A DNA stretch of 42,710 bases, from positions 1-42,710 of IMG/VR virus record IMGVR_UViG_3300011115_000006, one strand, 5' to 3'. A program made the translations under genes and the position numbers. This stretch comes from a virus. Under the pieces are notes generated by a model, which did no database searches, was not told where the DNA came from, and saw only the letters and a list, made by a program, of their open reading frames with translations. Of this stretch, positions 25,322 through 34,486 are shown in pieces (position 1 is the stretch's first letter; every line of letters begins with the position of its first letter).

Positions 25322-27405
25322 CGGCGACCATCCGGGCGAATATCTATACGGGTAGCGCCAAGCTGCCAAGAAGTTCCAAGGTTATTGGAACCCACTTTAA
25401 TAATCATCTGCCGTCCACGAACCCGTGTGTAGACCTGCCCCGTAAAGCCTTCGGTGATCGTGTAGGCAGCGCCGGTCAACTTGTTTACATTGGCTGCCAC
25501 AGGAGTTCCTGTGCCCGAACCCGAGTTAACCATGGGGTACAAAGTGTACGTAACTTGCGGGCTGGAGCCTGTGTCCGAACCTGAGAACGTCAAGTCAGGC
25601 AACATACGCCAGATGAACGCAAAGTGGTCACCATCGCCAATGTCAAACTCAGCGGAGGAAATGTAGGCTTCAATTGGCAGTGTCGTGCCGGTCTCTGCGT
25701 CATCGTTGCCGTACTCTTGGTTGACGATGTTGTAACTATAGGTGGCGGCAAGGGGGTAGTTCCTAAGCCCGGAGTCCAGCCATGCCGTACGCGCCATAGT
25801 GCCGTAGTACCAAGTATTCTCAAGGTAGTTGTATACCACGTACCGGTCTATTGTGCTGCTGGTAGCTGTGCAATAGAAGAACCAGACTTCATTGAAGCCT
25901 TCGTTGGTGCTGGCAAATACCTGCTGGTTCTGATCCAAGTTAATGTCTTGGTAAATGAATTTGCGCAGGTCGCAGTTGAGCGTTTGTACCCGTCCGTCGT
26001 ACTTGTAAAACTTGTCCGTCCCCATCCAGTAAATAACGCCAGATGCTTGCGCCACTGCATTTTGGTTAAGGATAGATATGTTGTCGCCCAAAAGCTGCAC
26101 ACCCCAGACGTATGGTGGGCCAAGGTATTGCAGGGAATACAGCGCTGAGTCCGTCCAGACCACAATCTCCTGACGGGTTTGGATAGTTGCAACTATTTGG
26201 GTGCCGTGCGAGAGCCGCACATAGCCCGCTTGATTAGTAATTGCTGGAGTCCAATTCGTAACTGACTCCTGATCCGACCACCGGATAAGCATAGGGTCTT
26301 GGGTTGTTTCCCCAGCTTGATTGCAACCAAAAGCAAACGTGAACCGGCTTACGTCAGAGACGTATACAATATTTTGAATAATCGGTACGTTAGAAGCACC
26401 TGCCAAAGAAGTCACTGGAATTAGGTTTGGCAAGATGTAGTGTGTCCCCGACTGTGACCCGGAGGTATTAATTGCAGCGCCGCCCACAGTTGCAGATAAG
26501 TTAAACGTCGACCCCGAAGCATTAATTACGTAATACGTAGTACCGGGAGTCAAGCCCGTCGGCAAAGCAGATGGGTAGCCAGAGTTTGCCAAGATAACAG
26601 GGCTTCCATTGGCTAAAGTAACCGTAGCAGTTACCACCGCAGGAGTTGCAATAGTTACCGTAAAAGTAGATGGAGCTACGCCGTAGTTAGCGTCCCAGTA
26701 GTAAATTGGGCTGCCACGGAAACCTGCCACTAAATTCTGACCAAAGTTTGTCTGGCTCCACAAACGCAGAGAGGACGTAGACGTGCCGCCGTACCCCCAA
26801 ACACCAGCGCCCCAGCCGCCAGCGCCCCAGCCAGCCAAAGGAACTTCAGCATCCAGACCTACGTTGATCTGGTACATAGCGTTAACTGTTGTGCCGCCAC
26901 CTGCTGCTACTGTGGAAGTTGCGGTTGTAGATGCTGTAATTGTGTAGGAATTAGCGTCAACGTAGGTAAGTTTGAACTCGCCGTTGAGGTTTAGCCCGCC
27001 GACTGTGGCTGCATTGCTAAAGGTAACGTAGTCGTTGTTGATTGCCCCATGCGCGGTGTGCGTTACCGTGACGGTGGCGCTGAGATTGGTTGTTTTAAAC
27101 GGATTGCTCAGGATAGCGGAGCTACGGATTGGGGTTACATCGTTATACGCACCGCCGTTCTCAATGTAGAACTTAGCGCTTGTGCCAAGACCCAGCAGGT
27201 TGAGGTTAGCCAACGTTGCCCAGTTCCACAAGGAACGGCAAATGCCTAGGAATGTACTGGAAGAGAGACGCGACCAACCCCCAATTTTCTCAGGAGTGCC
27301 TTGGCGAAAGCGCACTTTGTCCGACTGGAACCAGCCGCCCTCGTTGGTGTACCGAGTGTTTTCCCGGTTAACCCCCGGCTTCAGCATAAGTTTTTGTAAC
27401 GGCAT
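25318..27405 (-). CDS. Tail hub or DNA-stabilisation protein (P22 gp10-like)
   Basis: A 695-residue protein starting MPLQKLMLKPGVNRENT, then EGGWFQSDKVRFRQGTPEKI. This N-terminus is typical of a family of podovirus tail proteins often annotated as packaged-DNA stabilisation or tail hub protein. The rest is beta-rich with repeated Trp/Tyr motifs (WGAGGWGAGVWGYGG near 205; YVWGVQLLGDN), consistent with a propeller-like fold. Residues about 110-360 contain Ig-like segments with T/V-rich strands. It should form part of the tail hub closing the DNA channel. The family link is by pattern, and the exact role is inference. Confidence 0.72.
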   Translation of the reverse strand: MPLQKLMLKPGVNRENTRYTNEGGWFQSDKVRFRQGTPEKIGGWSRLSSSTFLGICRSLWNWATLANLNLLGLGTSAKFYIENGGAYNDVTPIRSSAILSNPFKTTNLSATVTVTHTAHGAINNDYVTFSNAATVGGLNLNGEFKLTYVDANSYTITASTTATSTVAAGGGTTVNAMYQINVGLDAEVPLAGWGAGGWGAGVWGYGGTSTSSLRLWSQTNFGQNLVAGFRGSPIYYWDANYGVAPSTFTVTIATPAVVTATVTLANGSPVILANSGYPSALPTGLTPGTTYYVINASGSTFNLSATVGGAAINTSGSQSGTHYILPNLIPVTSLAGASNVPIIQNIVYVSDVSRFTFAFGCNQAGETTQDPMLIRWSDQESVTNWTPAITNQAGYVRLSHGTQIVATIQTRQEIVVWTDSALYSLQYLGPPYVWGVQLLGDNISILNQNAVAQASGVIYWMGTDKFYKYDGRVQTLNCDLRKFIYQDINLDQNQQVFASTNEGFNEVWFFYCTATSSTIDRYVVYNYLENTWYYGTMARTAWLDSGLRNYPLAATYSYNIVNQEYGNDDAETGTTLPIEAYISSAEFDIGDGDHFAFIWRMLPDLTFSGSDTGSSPQVTYTLYPMVNSGSGTGTPVAANVNKLTGAAYTITEGFTGQVYTRVRGRQMIIKVGSNNLGTSWQLGATRIDIRPDGRR

Positions 27406-27414
27406 CGTACGTCC

Positions 27415-27753
27415 TTACACGTTTCTTTCAAAATGCGGGCAATCGACCAACGATTTGAAATTGCCGCCCCACCGGTTTTTGGGGTGTAGGCTTTCCCAAT
27501 ACGCGCCTAGGGGAGCCAAGATTCCCTTGTCCCATATTATCTTCCCATCCTTGAAGAAATTCAAGTCAACGGCGCAACGTTTTAGGTGGATGGAGTTCAT
27601 CGTTTTAGACCGCCCGGTCTTGAAGTAAATGGCTTGTTGCTCCGGTGTACGGGCTAGTTCACCTCCAGTAACTACAAAACCTTGGTCTGTGGCGTACTGG
27701 ATTAGCTTACACATATCCAGCAGGAAGGCTGCTTGCTCTTGCGATAGGCTCAT
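27415..27753 (-). CDS. Endolysin, M15-family peptidoglycan peptidase
   Basis: A 112-residue single-domain lysin. The zinc ligands of the M15 fold are visible: H56 in SIHLKRCAVD63LNFF and H107 in DCPHFE, with the substrate-side motif GGELARTPEQQAIYF (30-44). This layout matches T5-type L-alanyl-D-glutamate peptidases. There is no signal peptide, so release should depend on a holin, and the holin gene lies directly upstream with an ATGA overlap. The length is close to the minimal catalytic domain. Confidence 0.92.
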   Translation of the reverse strand: MSLSQEQAAFLLDMCKLIQYATDQGFVVTGGELARTPEQQAIYFKTGRSKTMNSIHLKRCAVDLNFFKDGKIIWDKGILAPLGAYWESLHPKNRWGGNFKSLVDCPHFERNV

Positions 27754-28262
27754 TTTCCACCCCTTATATCTGCCAGTTTCTCAATGGTTCTGCCACCAAA
27801 GTAAGCACCCATGATAAGCATACCCCAGTTGCCCAGCAGGGTAACGTAAGACTGATTGGCATTCAAACCAAAGGCCGACATCATGGCAAACAAGAAATAG
27901 CCCGTGAAAATGGCTACCAGACTCAAGGGGCGGATGTTCTTGGACAGCCAAGAGTCTGAACCCATATCTGATTTCCAGCGGTCGGAAACGTTATCGTCTT
28001 CATTCTGGGCGGCTTGGGCAAAGACCTTGAGGGTGTCAAGCTCCATTTGGGCCTTTTGGATACCCAGTTCAATCAGGCGCTCCTCGTGGTCATACTGAAG
28101 CTGGCGCAGCTTGGCAACGTCTTCTGGGGTAGGAGCATCGGGTATTTTGATGCCAAAAGTGTTCTCAACCACTTCTTTGCCTTTGGCTTGAAGGGCGGAG
28201 GACAGGAGGCCAAGCCCGTTTTCGGCAAGTGTCCCAAGCAGGGATGCGACTATGGGGATCAT
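27750..28262 (-). CDS. Holin, GTA-type with C-terminal membrane segments
   Basis: ATG 28262, with GGAG eight bases upstream, gives 170 residues. A longer frame to 28295 lacks this support. The N-terminus (MIPIVASLLGTLAENGLGLL) and two C-terminal hydrophobic segments (LSLVAIFTGYFLFAMMSAF; LLGNWGMLIMGAYFGG) fit the three-segment holin family described from gene transfer agents (PF11351). A charged helical region separates them. It sits just before the endolysin gene. Its start overlaps the previous stop (TGATG). Confidence 0.82.
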   Translation of the reverse strand: MIPIVASLLGTLAENGLGLLSSALQAKGKEVVENTFGIKIPDAPTPEDVAKLRQLQYDHEERLIELGIQKAQMELDTLKVFAQAAQNEDDNVSDRWKSDMGSDSWLSKNIRPLSLVAIFTGYFLFAMMSAFGLNANQSYVTLLGNWGMLIMGAYFGGRTIEKLADIRGGK

Positions 28263-28735
28263 CAATGTTTCTCCAGCAAAAGCGTTAACCACCAAAATAC
28301 AAGGCCCAGTACCAAAATAGCAATTGCACCGCCAAGCAGCCAGTTGATTAACTCGTCCAACTCCTTCTTCTTAGCCGCTGCGTTCTTCTCGTCCAAGATT
28401 TCCTGCGCCTTGCGCTTTTGGATCAAGTCGTTTCTGGTGATGAGTAGCTGCTGCCAAACATCTGCATGACCATTAAGCACAAGCCATTGATTCAGTTCCT
28501 TCTCAGCGTCATCCAGCTTTTTAGCCTGCATAACGATCTCAAACGCCTGCGCCGTGTCCGACCCCGCAAAACCTGTCTTTGGCTTGGACGCTGCCCGCTG
28601 GACAACATCTTTGGCCTCAAAGAACTTCATTGCCTCGCCAGTGATGGCGTGGATATCCTTGCCTAATTTAATGGCAGCTTGGACTCCCTTTACAGCCGCT
28701 TGGGCCGTAGCAAAGGCGGTTATTGGGTCGATCAT
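28262..28735 (-). CDS. Lysis-cassette membrane protein with coiled coil
   Basis: A 157-residue protein: an Ala-rich N-terminal helix (ITAFATAQAAVKGVQAAIKL), a long charged coiled coil (60-125), and one C-terminal membrane segment (AIAILVLGLVFWWLTLLL) with a short basic-acidic tail. It is coupled to the holin gene. Possible roles are an accessory holin, an antiholin or a spanin-like protein. No lipobox is visible, so an o-spanin is not supported. A structural role cannot be excluded. Confidence 0.65.
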   Translation of the reverse strand: MIDPITAFATAQAAVKGVQAAIKLGKDIHAITGEAMKFFEAKDVVQRAASKPKTGFAGSDTAQAFEIVMQAKKLDDAEKELNQWLVLNGHADVWQQLLITRNDLIQKRKAQEILDEKNAAAKKKELDELINWLLGGAIAILVLGLVFWWLTLLLEKH

Positions 28736-29040
28736 TAAGCAAGGGTTGTACCCACCGTGATGGTGTCAGCGCCGGTTGACGATGAGATGGTGTCAGTAGA
28801 CGTAGTGCTTGTGTCTGTTTGACCGGCTTGCTCAACTATGGTGTACTCAACCCACTGCTCGGTAAACTGACTCCAAGACCAATTGCCCTCGGGTTTAACA
28901 GGCCGCACAACCCACCCCGGCGGGAACCACCAGACAACTTCTTGTCCATCACCAGCGGTAGGGGGGTCAGAAACTTCAACCCAGCCCTCAGTGCCGTCGG
29001 TTTCAGGTTTGGGGATAGAGCCAAATTTAGAGTACAGCAT
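28735..29040 (-). CDS. Small hypothetical protein, likely tail-associated
   Basis: Start uncertain. ATG 29040 gives 101 residues (MLYSKFGSIPKPETDG) and overlaps the previous gene by 14 bases; an upstream ATG at 29070 is possible. The protein is Trp/Pro-rich (VVWWFPPGWVVRP; GNWSWSQFTEQW) with a Thr/Ser-rich tail (TSTTSTDTISSSTGAD). The Trp-rich beta motifs and the position after the fibre genes suggest a tail accessory protein. No family was recognised. Confidence 0.6.
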   Translation of the reverse strand: MLYSKFGSIPKPETDGTEGWVEVSDPPTAGDGQEVVWWFPPGWVVRPVKPEGNWSWSQFTEQWVEYTIVEQAGQTDTSTTSTDTISSSTGADTITVGTTLA

Positions 29041-29374
29041 TGCTAGCAACCCAAGAAGTTGTGGACTCATCCCAGATATACGGGCCACCCTCTGTTGGCA
29101 TGGCAGTTGGTGCACCCCAAATACAAGTGTCTTCATTCAGCGTCCAACTTGCGTATGGCTGGGGAGCATAGAACGCATCGCGCCCGCTATCGTAGACATA
29201 TCCAACCCCAGCGTAGTTTTTACGCAGTGGGCGACCATCGGGGTGCTGTCCAGCGTGGGTGTTATAGGAAGTCTGCACCCAGCCTGTACCAAACAGACCG
29301 GAGTCAATAACGTCTTGTTCGGCTACGATGACTTGCGTGACGATGCCGTTTTCAACTTTTGCAAAATGGCTCAT
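29027..29374 (-). CDS. Conserved phage tail-fibre-associated protein
   Basis: A 115-residue protein starting MSHFAKVENGIVTQVIVAE, with TSYNTHAGQHPDGRPLRKN and YDSGRDAFYAPQPYASW following. This sequence pattern recurs in cyanophages and other aquatic phages, usually near tail fibres, without a proven function. The ATG lies ten bases after the stop of the 981-residue fibre gene, with AAGGAAA ahead. Confidence 0.78.
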   Translation of the reverse strand: MSHFAKVENGIVTQVIVAEQDVIDSGLFGTGWVQTSYNTHAGQHPDGRPLRKNYAGVGYVYDSGRDAFYAPQPYASWTLNEDTCIWGAPTAMPTEGGPYIWDESTTSWVASNAVL

Positions 29375-29383
29375 GGTGTTTCC

Positions 29384-32329
29384 TTAGAAAGTGATTGTTC
29401 CGCTGGCGGTAAATGTGTAGATTTTATATCCGCCAGTGTTTGCGTAGGTGGGCGATCCCGTAGTAGCTGAGGCATCTGGGTAAGTATTAGCATAACGAAT
29501 AACAACAACACCTGAACCGCCAGACCCAGCGGCAGAAGAACCGCCATTGCCACTTCCGCCGCCGCCGCCACCGCGATTTGCTGTACCACTTGTAGCAGAG
29601 GTGGTGTCATATCCACCATTCCCGCCTCCGCCCGCGCCACCAGATACTGCGCTAGTTCCTGAATAAGAACCACCAGCGCCGCCGCCAGCGTAGGTTACTG
29701 AAGAGCCAGAATATGATGACGCAGTACCCGCGCCGCCAGTGCCCGTGTCTCTATTTGCACCAACAGCACTTGCCCCGCCGCCTCCTGCGGCTAGATTTGG
29801 AGCGGTATCTGGGCCGGGGTCATCACCGCCATTGTTACCTTGTGATGGGCTTGTAGATGGGGTATTACCAGTTCCGCCTGATTTTGTGAACCCAGAACTG
29901 TTTGCCGCTGCGCCGCCGCCAGACCCGCCATTGCCCGGATTTGCCGTATCCCTACTCCCGCCGCCACCGCCGCCATTAGACGTAATGGTGGAAAAAACAG
30001 AATTACTACCTGTGCTGCCCGCCCCGTTTGTAGCGGCAGCGCCACCAGCGCCGACCGTTACCGTTAGAGCCGACCCAGAAGAAACGGCAAAACTTGATGC
30101 TGTGCGGAATCCGCCAGCACCACCACCACCGCACCCGCCACCGCTGGTGTAGCGACCGCCTCCGCCGCCTCCAGCAACAACAATATAGTCGACTGTTGGC
30201 GTAGGAAGTGGAGGGGTAGGCCACAAGCCTTGCGCTTTGTAGTACGCCGCCTGCTCCAACGTCCAAATGCCCGGTGCGGACGTTGATGTTGGCACGATGG
30301 ATGTTGTCACCGCTGGGGTGTAGCTGTTAGGGAAAGCTGCTGTTGGCGCAGTAAAGTTGGAGGTGTACCGAGCGTAGCCCTTAGTAATACGGAAGTCATC
30401 AAGATAGCCGTTATAGCCACGGCTCCCGCCACCAAATATGCCAATATACATTGGCGTGTTCAAAACATATAAAGACCCACTATTTGTAATAGTCCAATAC
30501 TGCGTACCATTAACAAAAGAACGCCACACACCGCCGCTTCTTGTTAGTGCAAAATGAGTCCATGTACCCGTAGCAATTGTTCCTGATACTTGCACTTGGC
30601 TTGCAATGTTCCAAGACCCATTTGCGGTTGTTGCATACAAACGCATAATTCCAGATTCGTATACAAACCAGATGGGGCCAAAAGTACTGGGGTCTGGCGA
30701 TTGCACCCAAATTCCTGCTTGCGAAGGCTGGGAAGATGGATTCATCCACCATTCATAAGTGAAATCCCCGCTACCCATGTCCACATACGGGTTGTAATTA
30801 AGCGATAAACCATCACCAGTACCATCAAACGCCAAACTACCCGTGCCGTATTTATACACACTGGTGCTAATCTGCGCATTGCCAATCGTCTCAAATACGC
30901 TCATCTCAGCGTTGTCGTAGATGCCAGCGTTGGTGAAGTTGAGCAGGACAGTTCCAGTGCTTACAGGCGCTGTTGGAGGAGTAAATGCTGCTGTGTAAAC
31001 GGCTGATTGGGTAAATACAATGTTGCTCAGATATCCATAAAAAGGCACAGCCGAGGCAGCACCATCAGCAACATACAAATCATAATCAGTAGGATTGGTT
31101 GTAATAGTCCCATACGAACCTTGGTCAACACCATCAATATAAAGGCGTACATCATTACTATTTCTTACTATAGCAAAATGATGCCAACTATTTGATAAAT
31201 AAGAGTATTGTGTTTGGGTTGTACTTTTATAAGTGTATATATCCCCATAGGCTACATATGCTCTATTGTTATATAACTGCAAGGCAATGCGATAGGAGCC
31301 TGTACCAACTGCAAATACATATTCATTAGCAAACGCTGTTGTGTATATCCAACCTTGGATTGTCATGTTTCCAGTAAGCGAAAGCCCGGAACTATTTAAC
31401 GTGGAACTAAGGTAATTCCCAGTAGCCCCACTGGTGTACATTGACCCGCCAATGACGCTTGTGCTGTATGCGGTTGAGGCGTTAAAAGGGCTATAGCGTT
31501 GTACGGTTGGGGAGCCCCCTACTGTAATTGCAAAAGCATTGCTGCTGTTGTCAATAAAACGATTGCTTTGGCAAGTTAATAAAGCAGTACCAGAAACCGC
31601 TGTTAAGGGGGTCGTAGAAGGCGTAAAATTTCCTGTGTATGGCAACACAGTTGAACTTGCACCCAACACAAGTCTAGAATTTGAAATATATCCAGCCATG
31701 TTTTGAGTATTTTGATTTGCACCAATACCCATTACATTTGAGCTTGTAACCGCCGTTCCTGAAAATGATGCGGTGTTTTCTTGAGTCCCGTTAATGTAAA
31801 TTCTTAAAGTTGTGTTGTCCTTTATTCCAACAACTTGATACCAAACACCAGCTACAGGCGTTGTTGTTGAACTAACTGCTTGCCAAGAACTTCCATTGTT
31901 AATTGTAAAAACAAATTTGTTTGTTGTTCCACCTAGTGCAGTAAAGTTGTAGCCAAGCCAATAACTAGAATCACGCCCCACAATAAGAGTGCTTGTTCCA
32001 ATTGTTGTGTAGCATACCCATGCTTCCAAGCAGCAATAGGTATTCATGTTAAAAGCGGAATTTGAAGCTAGTTCAAGATAATCACTGCTTCCATTAAAGT
32101 AGTTGCTCCACAGCGACCCATACGGGCTAAACGTACCCTGCGTAGGATTCCCGTTGCGAGTTACGGTGTAATTGTTGGTGCTGCTATCAAGAAACGTATT
32201 GTTCTGAGCGCCGTTAGTCCCGTCACCGTGCAGCAACGTAGTAACGTAATTAAATTGCGGGTCGCCAGACGCAGGGATGGTAAGAGATGTGCTGCCAACC
32301 AAGTACCCGCCAAGATATTTTTTACTCAT
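29384..32329 (-). CDS. Tail fibre with three LamG-like domains and glycine-rich adhesin end
   Basis: A 981-residue likely receptor-binding protein. Three concanavalin/LamG-like domains start near residues 25, 290 and 490. Each has the marks of that fold (YLELASNSAFNMNTYCCLEAW; LTGNMTIQGWIYT; GSGDFTYEWWMNPS) and ends with a (Y)T..FTPPTAP-like boundary. From about 713 the protein becomes glycine-rich (IVVAGGGGGG) and ends in GSGVVVIRY plus a short beta stretch, YKIYTFTASGTITF. This end is shared with the two genes just upstream. Glycine-rich ends of this sort resemble the polyglycine-II sandwich of phage S16 gp38. The function as host adhesin is inferred. Confidence 0.82.
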   Translation of the reverse strand: MSKKYLGGYLVGSTSLTIPASGDPQFNYVTTLLHGDGTNGAQNNTFLDSSTNNYTVTRNGNPTQGTFSPYGSLWSNYFNGSSDYLELASNSAFNMNTYCCLEAWVCYTTIGTSTLIVGRDSSYWLGYNFTALGGTTNKFVFTINNGSSWQAVSSTTTPVAGVWYQVVGIKDNTTLRIYINGTQENTASFSGTAVTSSNVMGIGANQNTQNMAGYISNSRLVLGASSTVLPYTGNFTPSTTPLTAVSGTALLTCQSNRFIDNSSNAFAITVGGSPTVQRYSPFNASTAYSTSVIGGSMYTSGATGNYLSSTLNSSGLSLTGNMTIQGWIYTTAFANEYVFAVGTGSYRIALQLYNNRAYVAYGDIYTYKSTTQTQYSYLSNSWHHFAIVRNSNDVRLYIDGVDQGSYGTITTNPTDYDLYVADGAASAVPFYGYLSNIVFTQSAVYTAAFTPPTAPVSTGTVLLNFTNAGIYDNAEMSVFETIGNAQISTSVYKYGTGSLAFDGTGDGLSLNYNPYVDMGSGDFTYEWWMNPSSQPSQAGIWVQSPDPSTFGPIWFVYESGIMRLYATTANGSWNIASQVQVSGTIATGTWTHFALTRSGGVWRSFVNGTQYWTITNSGSLYVLNTPMYIGIFGGGSRGYNGYLDDFRITKGYARYTSNFTAPTAAFPNSYTPAVTTSIVPTSTSAPGIWTLEQAAYYKAQGLWPTPPLPTPTVDYIVVAGGGGGGRYTSGGGCGGGGAGGFRTASSFAVSSGSALTVTVGAGGAAATNGAGSTGSNSVFSTITSNGGGGGGSRDTANPGNGGSGGGAAANSSGFTKSGGTGNTPSTSPSQGNNGGDDPGPDTAPNLAAGGGGASAVGANRDTGTGGAGTASSYSGSSVTYAGGGAGGSYSGTSAVSGGAGGGGNGGYDTTSATSGTANRGGGGGGSGNGGSSAAGSGGSGVVVIRYANTYPDASATTGSPTYANTGGYKIYTFTASGTITF

Positions 32330-32337
32330 TGCCTACC

Positions 32338-33201
32338 TCAGAAAGTAATTGAACCGGACGATGTGAACGTATATATCGTGTTACCACCGCTAGTTGTAAC
32401 TGTTGGGGAGCCGGTGGTTGATGCTGCTGCGTTGGGGGACGAAATAATGACTACGCCAGAACCGCCTGTTCCCCCGCTTACTGTTGGTGTGCTGTAATCA
32501 TATCTACCGCCGCCGCCGCCTCCAGTATTTGTCGTGCCATTGCTGCCGGTCCTAGAACCAGAAGTTCCAGCATTACCGCCCCCGCCAACGCCACCAGTAC
32601 CGGGTGTAACTCCAGCAAATGCTGCACCGCCGCCGCCGCCGCCAGCGTAGTAAACAGATGTACCAGTAATTGAAGACGCTGTACCTGCGCCGCCATTACC
32701 TCCAGTATCTGACGCGCCTCCTGCGCCAGCCGCAGACGCACCGCCGCCGCCTCCCGCTGGATAAACCGGGGTTGTTTGAATCCCCGCCCCACCAGCATAA
32801 CCTTGTCCTGATGTACCAGAACCGCCCGTTGAGCCTGTTCCTTCGCCAGCGCCGCCGCCGCCAGAACCGCCAGATTTTCCATTTTTACCGGGTACTCCTG
32901 CATCTGTTATCCCGCCGCCACCACCACCTATAGCGGTAATGGTTGAAAACACAGAATTTGACCCGCTGGTTGAAGCACCTGCCCCTCCAGCACCGCCAGC
33001 ACCAACAGTAATTGTATAAGCAGTTCCATTGACAAGGGTAAGGCTAGAGCCGGATAAAAGACCCCCCGCACCCCCGCCGCCTGTATCAGCCCCGCCACCG
33101 CCAGCAACTACAAGATATTGGATTCCTGCTATAGGCCAATTCCCAGCAGCTTTGGCTTGCGCCTGTTGTTGTCGATTCCAAATTCCAGAATATTGCGCCA
33201 T
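32338..33201 (-). CDS. Glycine-rich adhesin-type tail protein, copy 2
   Basis: A 287-residue protein. The short N-terminus (SGIWNRQQQAQAKAAGNW) leads into YLVVAGGGGA and then about 200 residues of glycine clusters separated by short beta strands (TAYTITVGAGG; SNSVFSTITAIGGGG). It ends in GGSGVVIIS and NTIYTFTSSGSITF, nearly the same as its neighbours. AGGAT lies before the ATG. It is probably a surface-exposed fibre tip or adhesin, and a close paralogue of the genes on either side. Confidence 0.75.
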   Translation of the reverse strand: MAQYSGIWNRQQQAQAKAAGNWPIAGIQYLVVAGGGGADTGGGGAGGLLSGSSLTLVNGTAYTITVGAGGAGGAGASTSGSNSVFSTITAIGGGGGGITDAGVPGKNGKSGGSGGGGAGEGTGSTGGSGTSGQGYAGGAGIQTTPVYPAGGGGGASAAGAGGASDTGGNGGAGTASSITGTSVYYAGGGGGGAAFAGVTPGTGGVGGGGNAGTSGSRTGSNGTTNTGGGGGGRYDYSTPTVSGGTGGSGVVIISSPNAAASTTGSPTVTTSGGNTIYTFTSSGSITF

Positions 33202-33209
33202 GATTTATC

Positions 33210-34070
33210 CTAGAACGTAATTGATCCGCTGGAGGTAAATGTATACACCATCTGCCCATTTGCAGAAGTTATTGTTGGCGAACCTGTGGTTGATGCTGCA
33301 CTATAGTTAGAGGAAATAATGACTACTCCAGAGCCTCCGCTACCCGCTATCCCGCCTGTAGCACCAATACCACCACCTCCACTGCCTGTGTTTGTTGTGC
33401 CTGATGTTGCATTATTACTACCACTATCCGAACCAGCACCGCCAATACTAGATCCTCCAGCACCACCACTACCAGAATATGCACCGCCACCACCGCCACC
33501 AGCGTAGGTTGCTGACGATCCAGAAATACTTGAGGCTACGCCTATGCCGCCAGAAGTGCCTCCAGATCCACTGCCATCAGTTCCAACAGAACCAGCACCG
33601 CCACCACCGCAAGCGCCATAAGTGGCTGGAGTACCTGTCCTGCTGCCGCCAGCATAACCTTGTCCAGATGTTGCGGAGCCTCCCGAATGAGCATCTCCAC
33701 CACCGCCACCCCCAGAACCTCCTGATACACCATTAATAGATGATGCAGTTCCGGGGCCACCTCCGCCTCCGCCAATCGCCGTTAATGCCGAAAATACAGA
33801 ATTACTGCCTGATGCTCCAGCCGTTGCGCTTTGATTTGAAGCGCCAGCCCCACCTGCGCCAACAGTCACGGTATAAGTTGTTCCAGATGATAGGGTTAAA
33901 CTTGATCCCGACAATAGTCCGCCAGCGCCACCTCCGCCGCCCCCAGCGTTATAAGCTGTTACATTGCCACCGCCACCCCCGCCGCCAGCAACTACAAGGT
34001 AACTTGCAGCCAAAGCAGCCAACGGATTAAACGAGCCGGTGATAAAACCGCCGGGATAGCGCATGGACAT
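33210..34070 (-). CDS. Glycine-rich adhesin-type tail protein, copy 3
   Basis: A 286-residue protein with AAGGAG seven bases before the ATG. The N-terminus differs from copy 2 (MRYPGGFITGSFNPLAALAA) and joins a glycine-rich body starting YLVVAGGGGGGG. It shares the strands TTYTVTVGAGGAG, SNSVFSALTAIGGGGGG and AGQGYAGG-like turns, and the end MVYTFTSSGSITF. The different N-terminus with a conserved body suggests domain shuffling. Function as for copy 2. Confidence 0.75.
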   Translation of the reverse strand: MSMRYPGGFITGSFNPLAALAASYLVVAGGGGGGGNVTAYNAGGGGGGAGGLLSGSSLTLSSGTTYTVTVGAGGAGASNQSATAGASGSNSVFSALTAIGGGGGGPGTASSINGVSGGSGGGGGGDAHSGGSATSGQGYAGGSRTGTPATYGACGGGGAGSVGTDGSGSGGTSGGIGVASSISGSSATYAGGGGGGAYSGSGGAGGSSIGGAGSDSGSNNATSGTTNTGSGGGGIGATGGIAGSGGSGVVIISSNYSAASTTGSPTITSANGQMVYTFTSSGSITF

Positions 34071-34081
34071 GGCGCTGCTCC

Positions 34082-34477
34082 TTAGCTAATAACTTCGTAG
34101 CTAATCGTGTAAGTGATACCGCTTGCAGTGCCGCTTGTTACCGTGATTGACGAGCCTTCCATCAAATAGATGGCGGTGGTTTTGTCAGTAACAATCAGCG
34201 AGGCGCTTGCGGGTACAGACACTGTACTAACAATCGGGTATGCCGTACCGCCGCTAGGAGCAGAGCCTTGGGCAACTGCGCCATTGGTATAGACAGATAC
34301 CGTTGTATTGACTGCGCTGGAACCATTGACGTTGGCAGCAACAATTTGGTTGATCTTGTAGACCTGACCGCTAGAAGCAGCATTAGCCAAAAGAACAACC
34401 GCAGATGTACCGCCGGGGGTGTAGTAAGTCGTTGTGCCGGAAGCTGTTGTCGCGGCTAGTAAGTTTGGGTTTGCCAT
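34082..34477 (-). CDS. Small beta-rich virion protein
   Basis: A 131-residue protein of Ala, Thr, Ser and Val strands (TVSVYTNGAVAQG; SASLIVTDKTTAIYLMEG) with no Cys or Trp and no charged tail. Such proteins are common as small tail or decoration proteins. It sits between fibre genes with a short gap and AAGGAG-like spacing. No family was recognised. Confidence 0.65.
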   Translation of the reverse strand: MANPNLLAATTASGTTTYYTPGGTSAVVLLANAASSGQVYKINQIVAANVNGSSAVNTTVSVYTNGAVAQGSAPSGGTAYPIVSTVSVPASASLIVTDKTTAIYLMEGSSITVTSGTASGITYTISYEVIS

Positions 34478-34486
34478 GTTTGCTCC

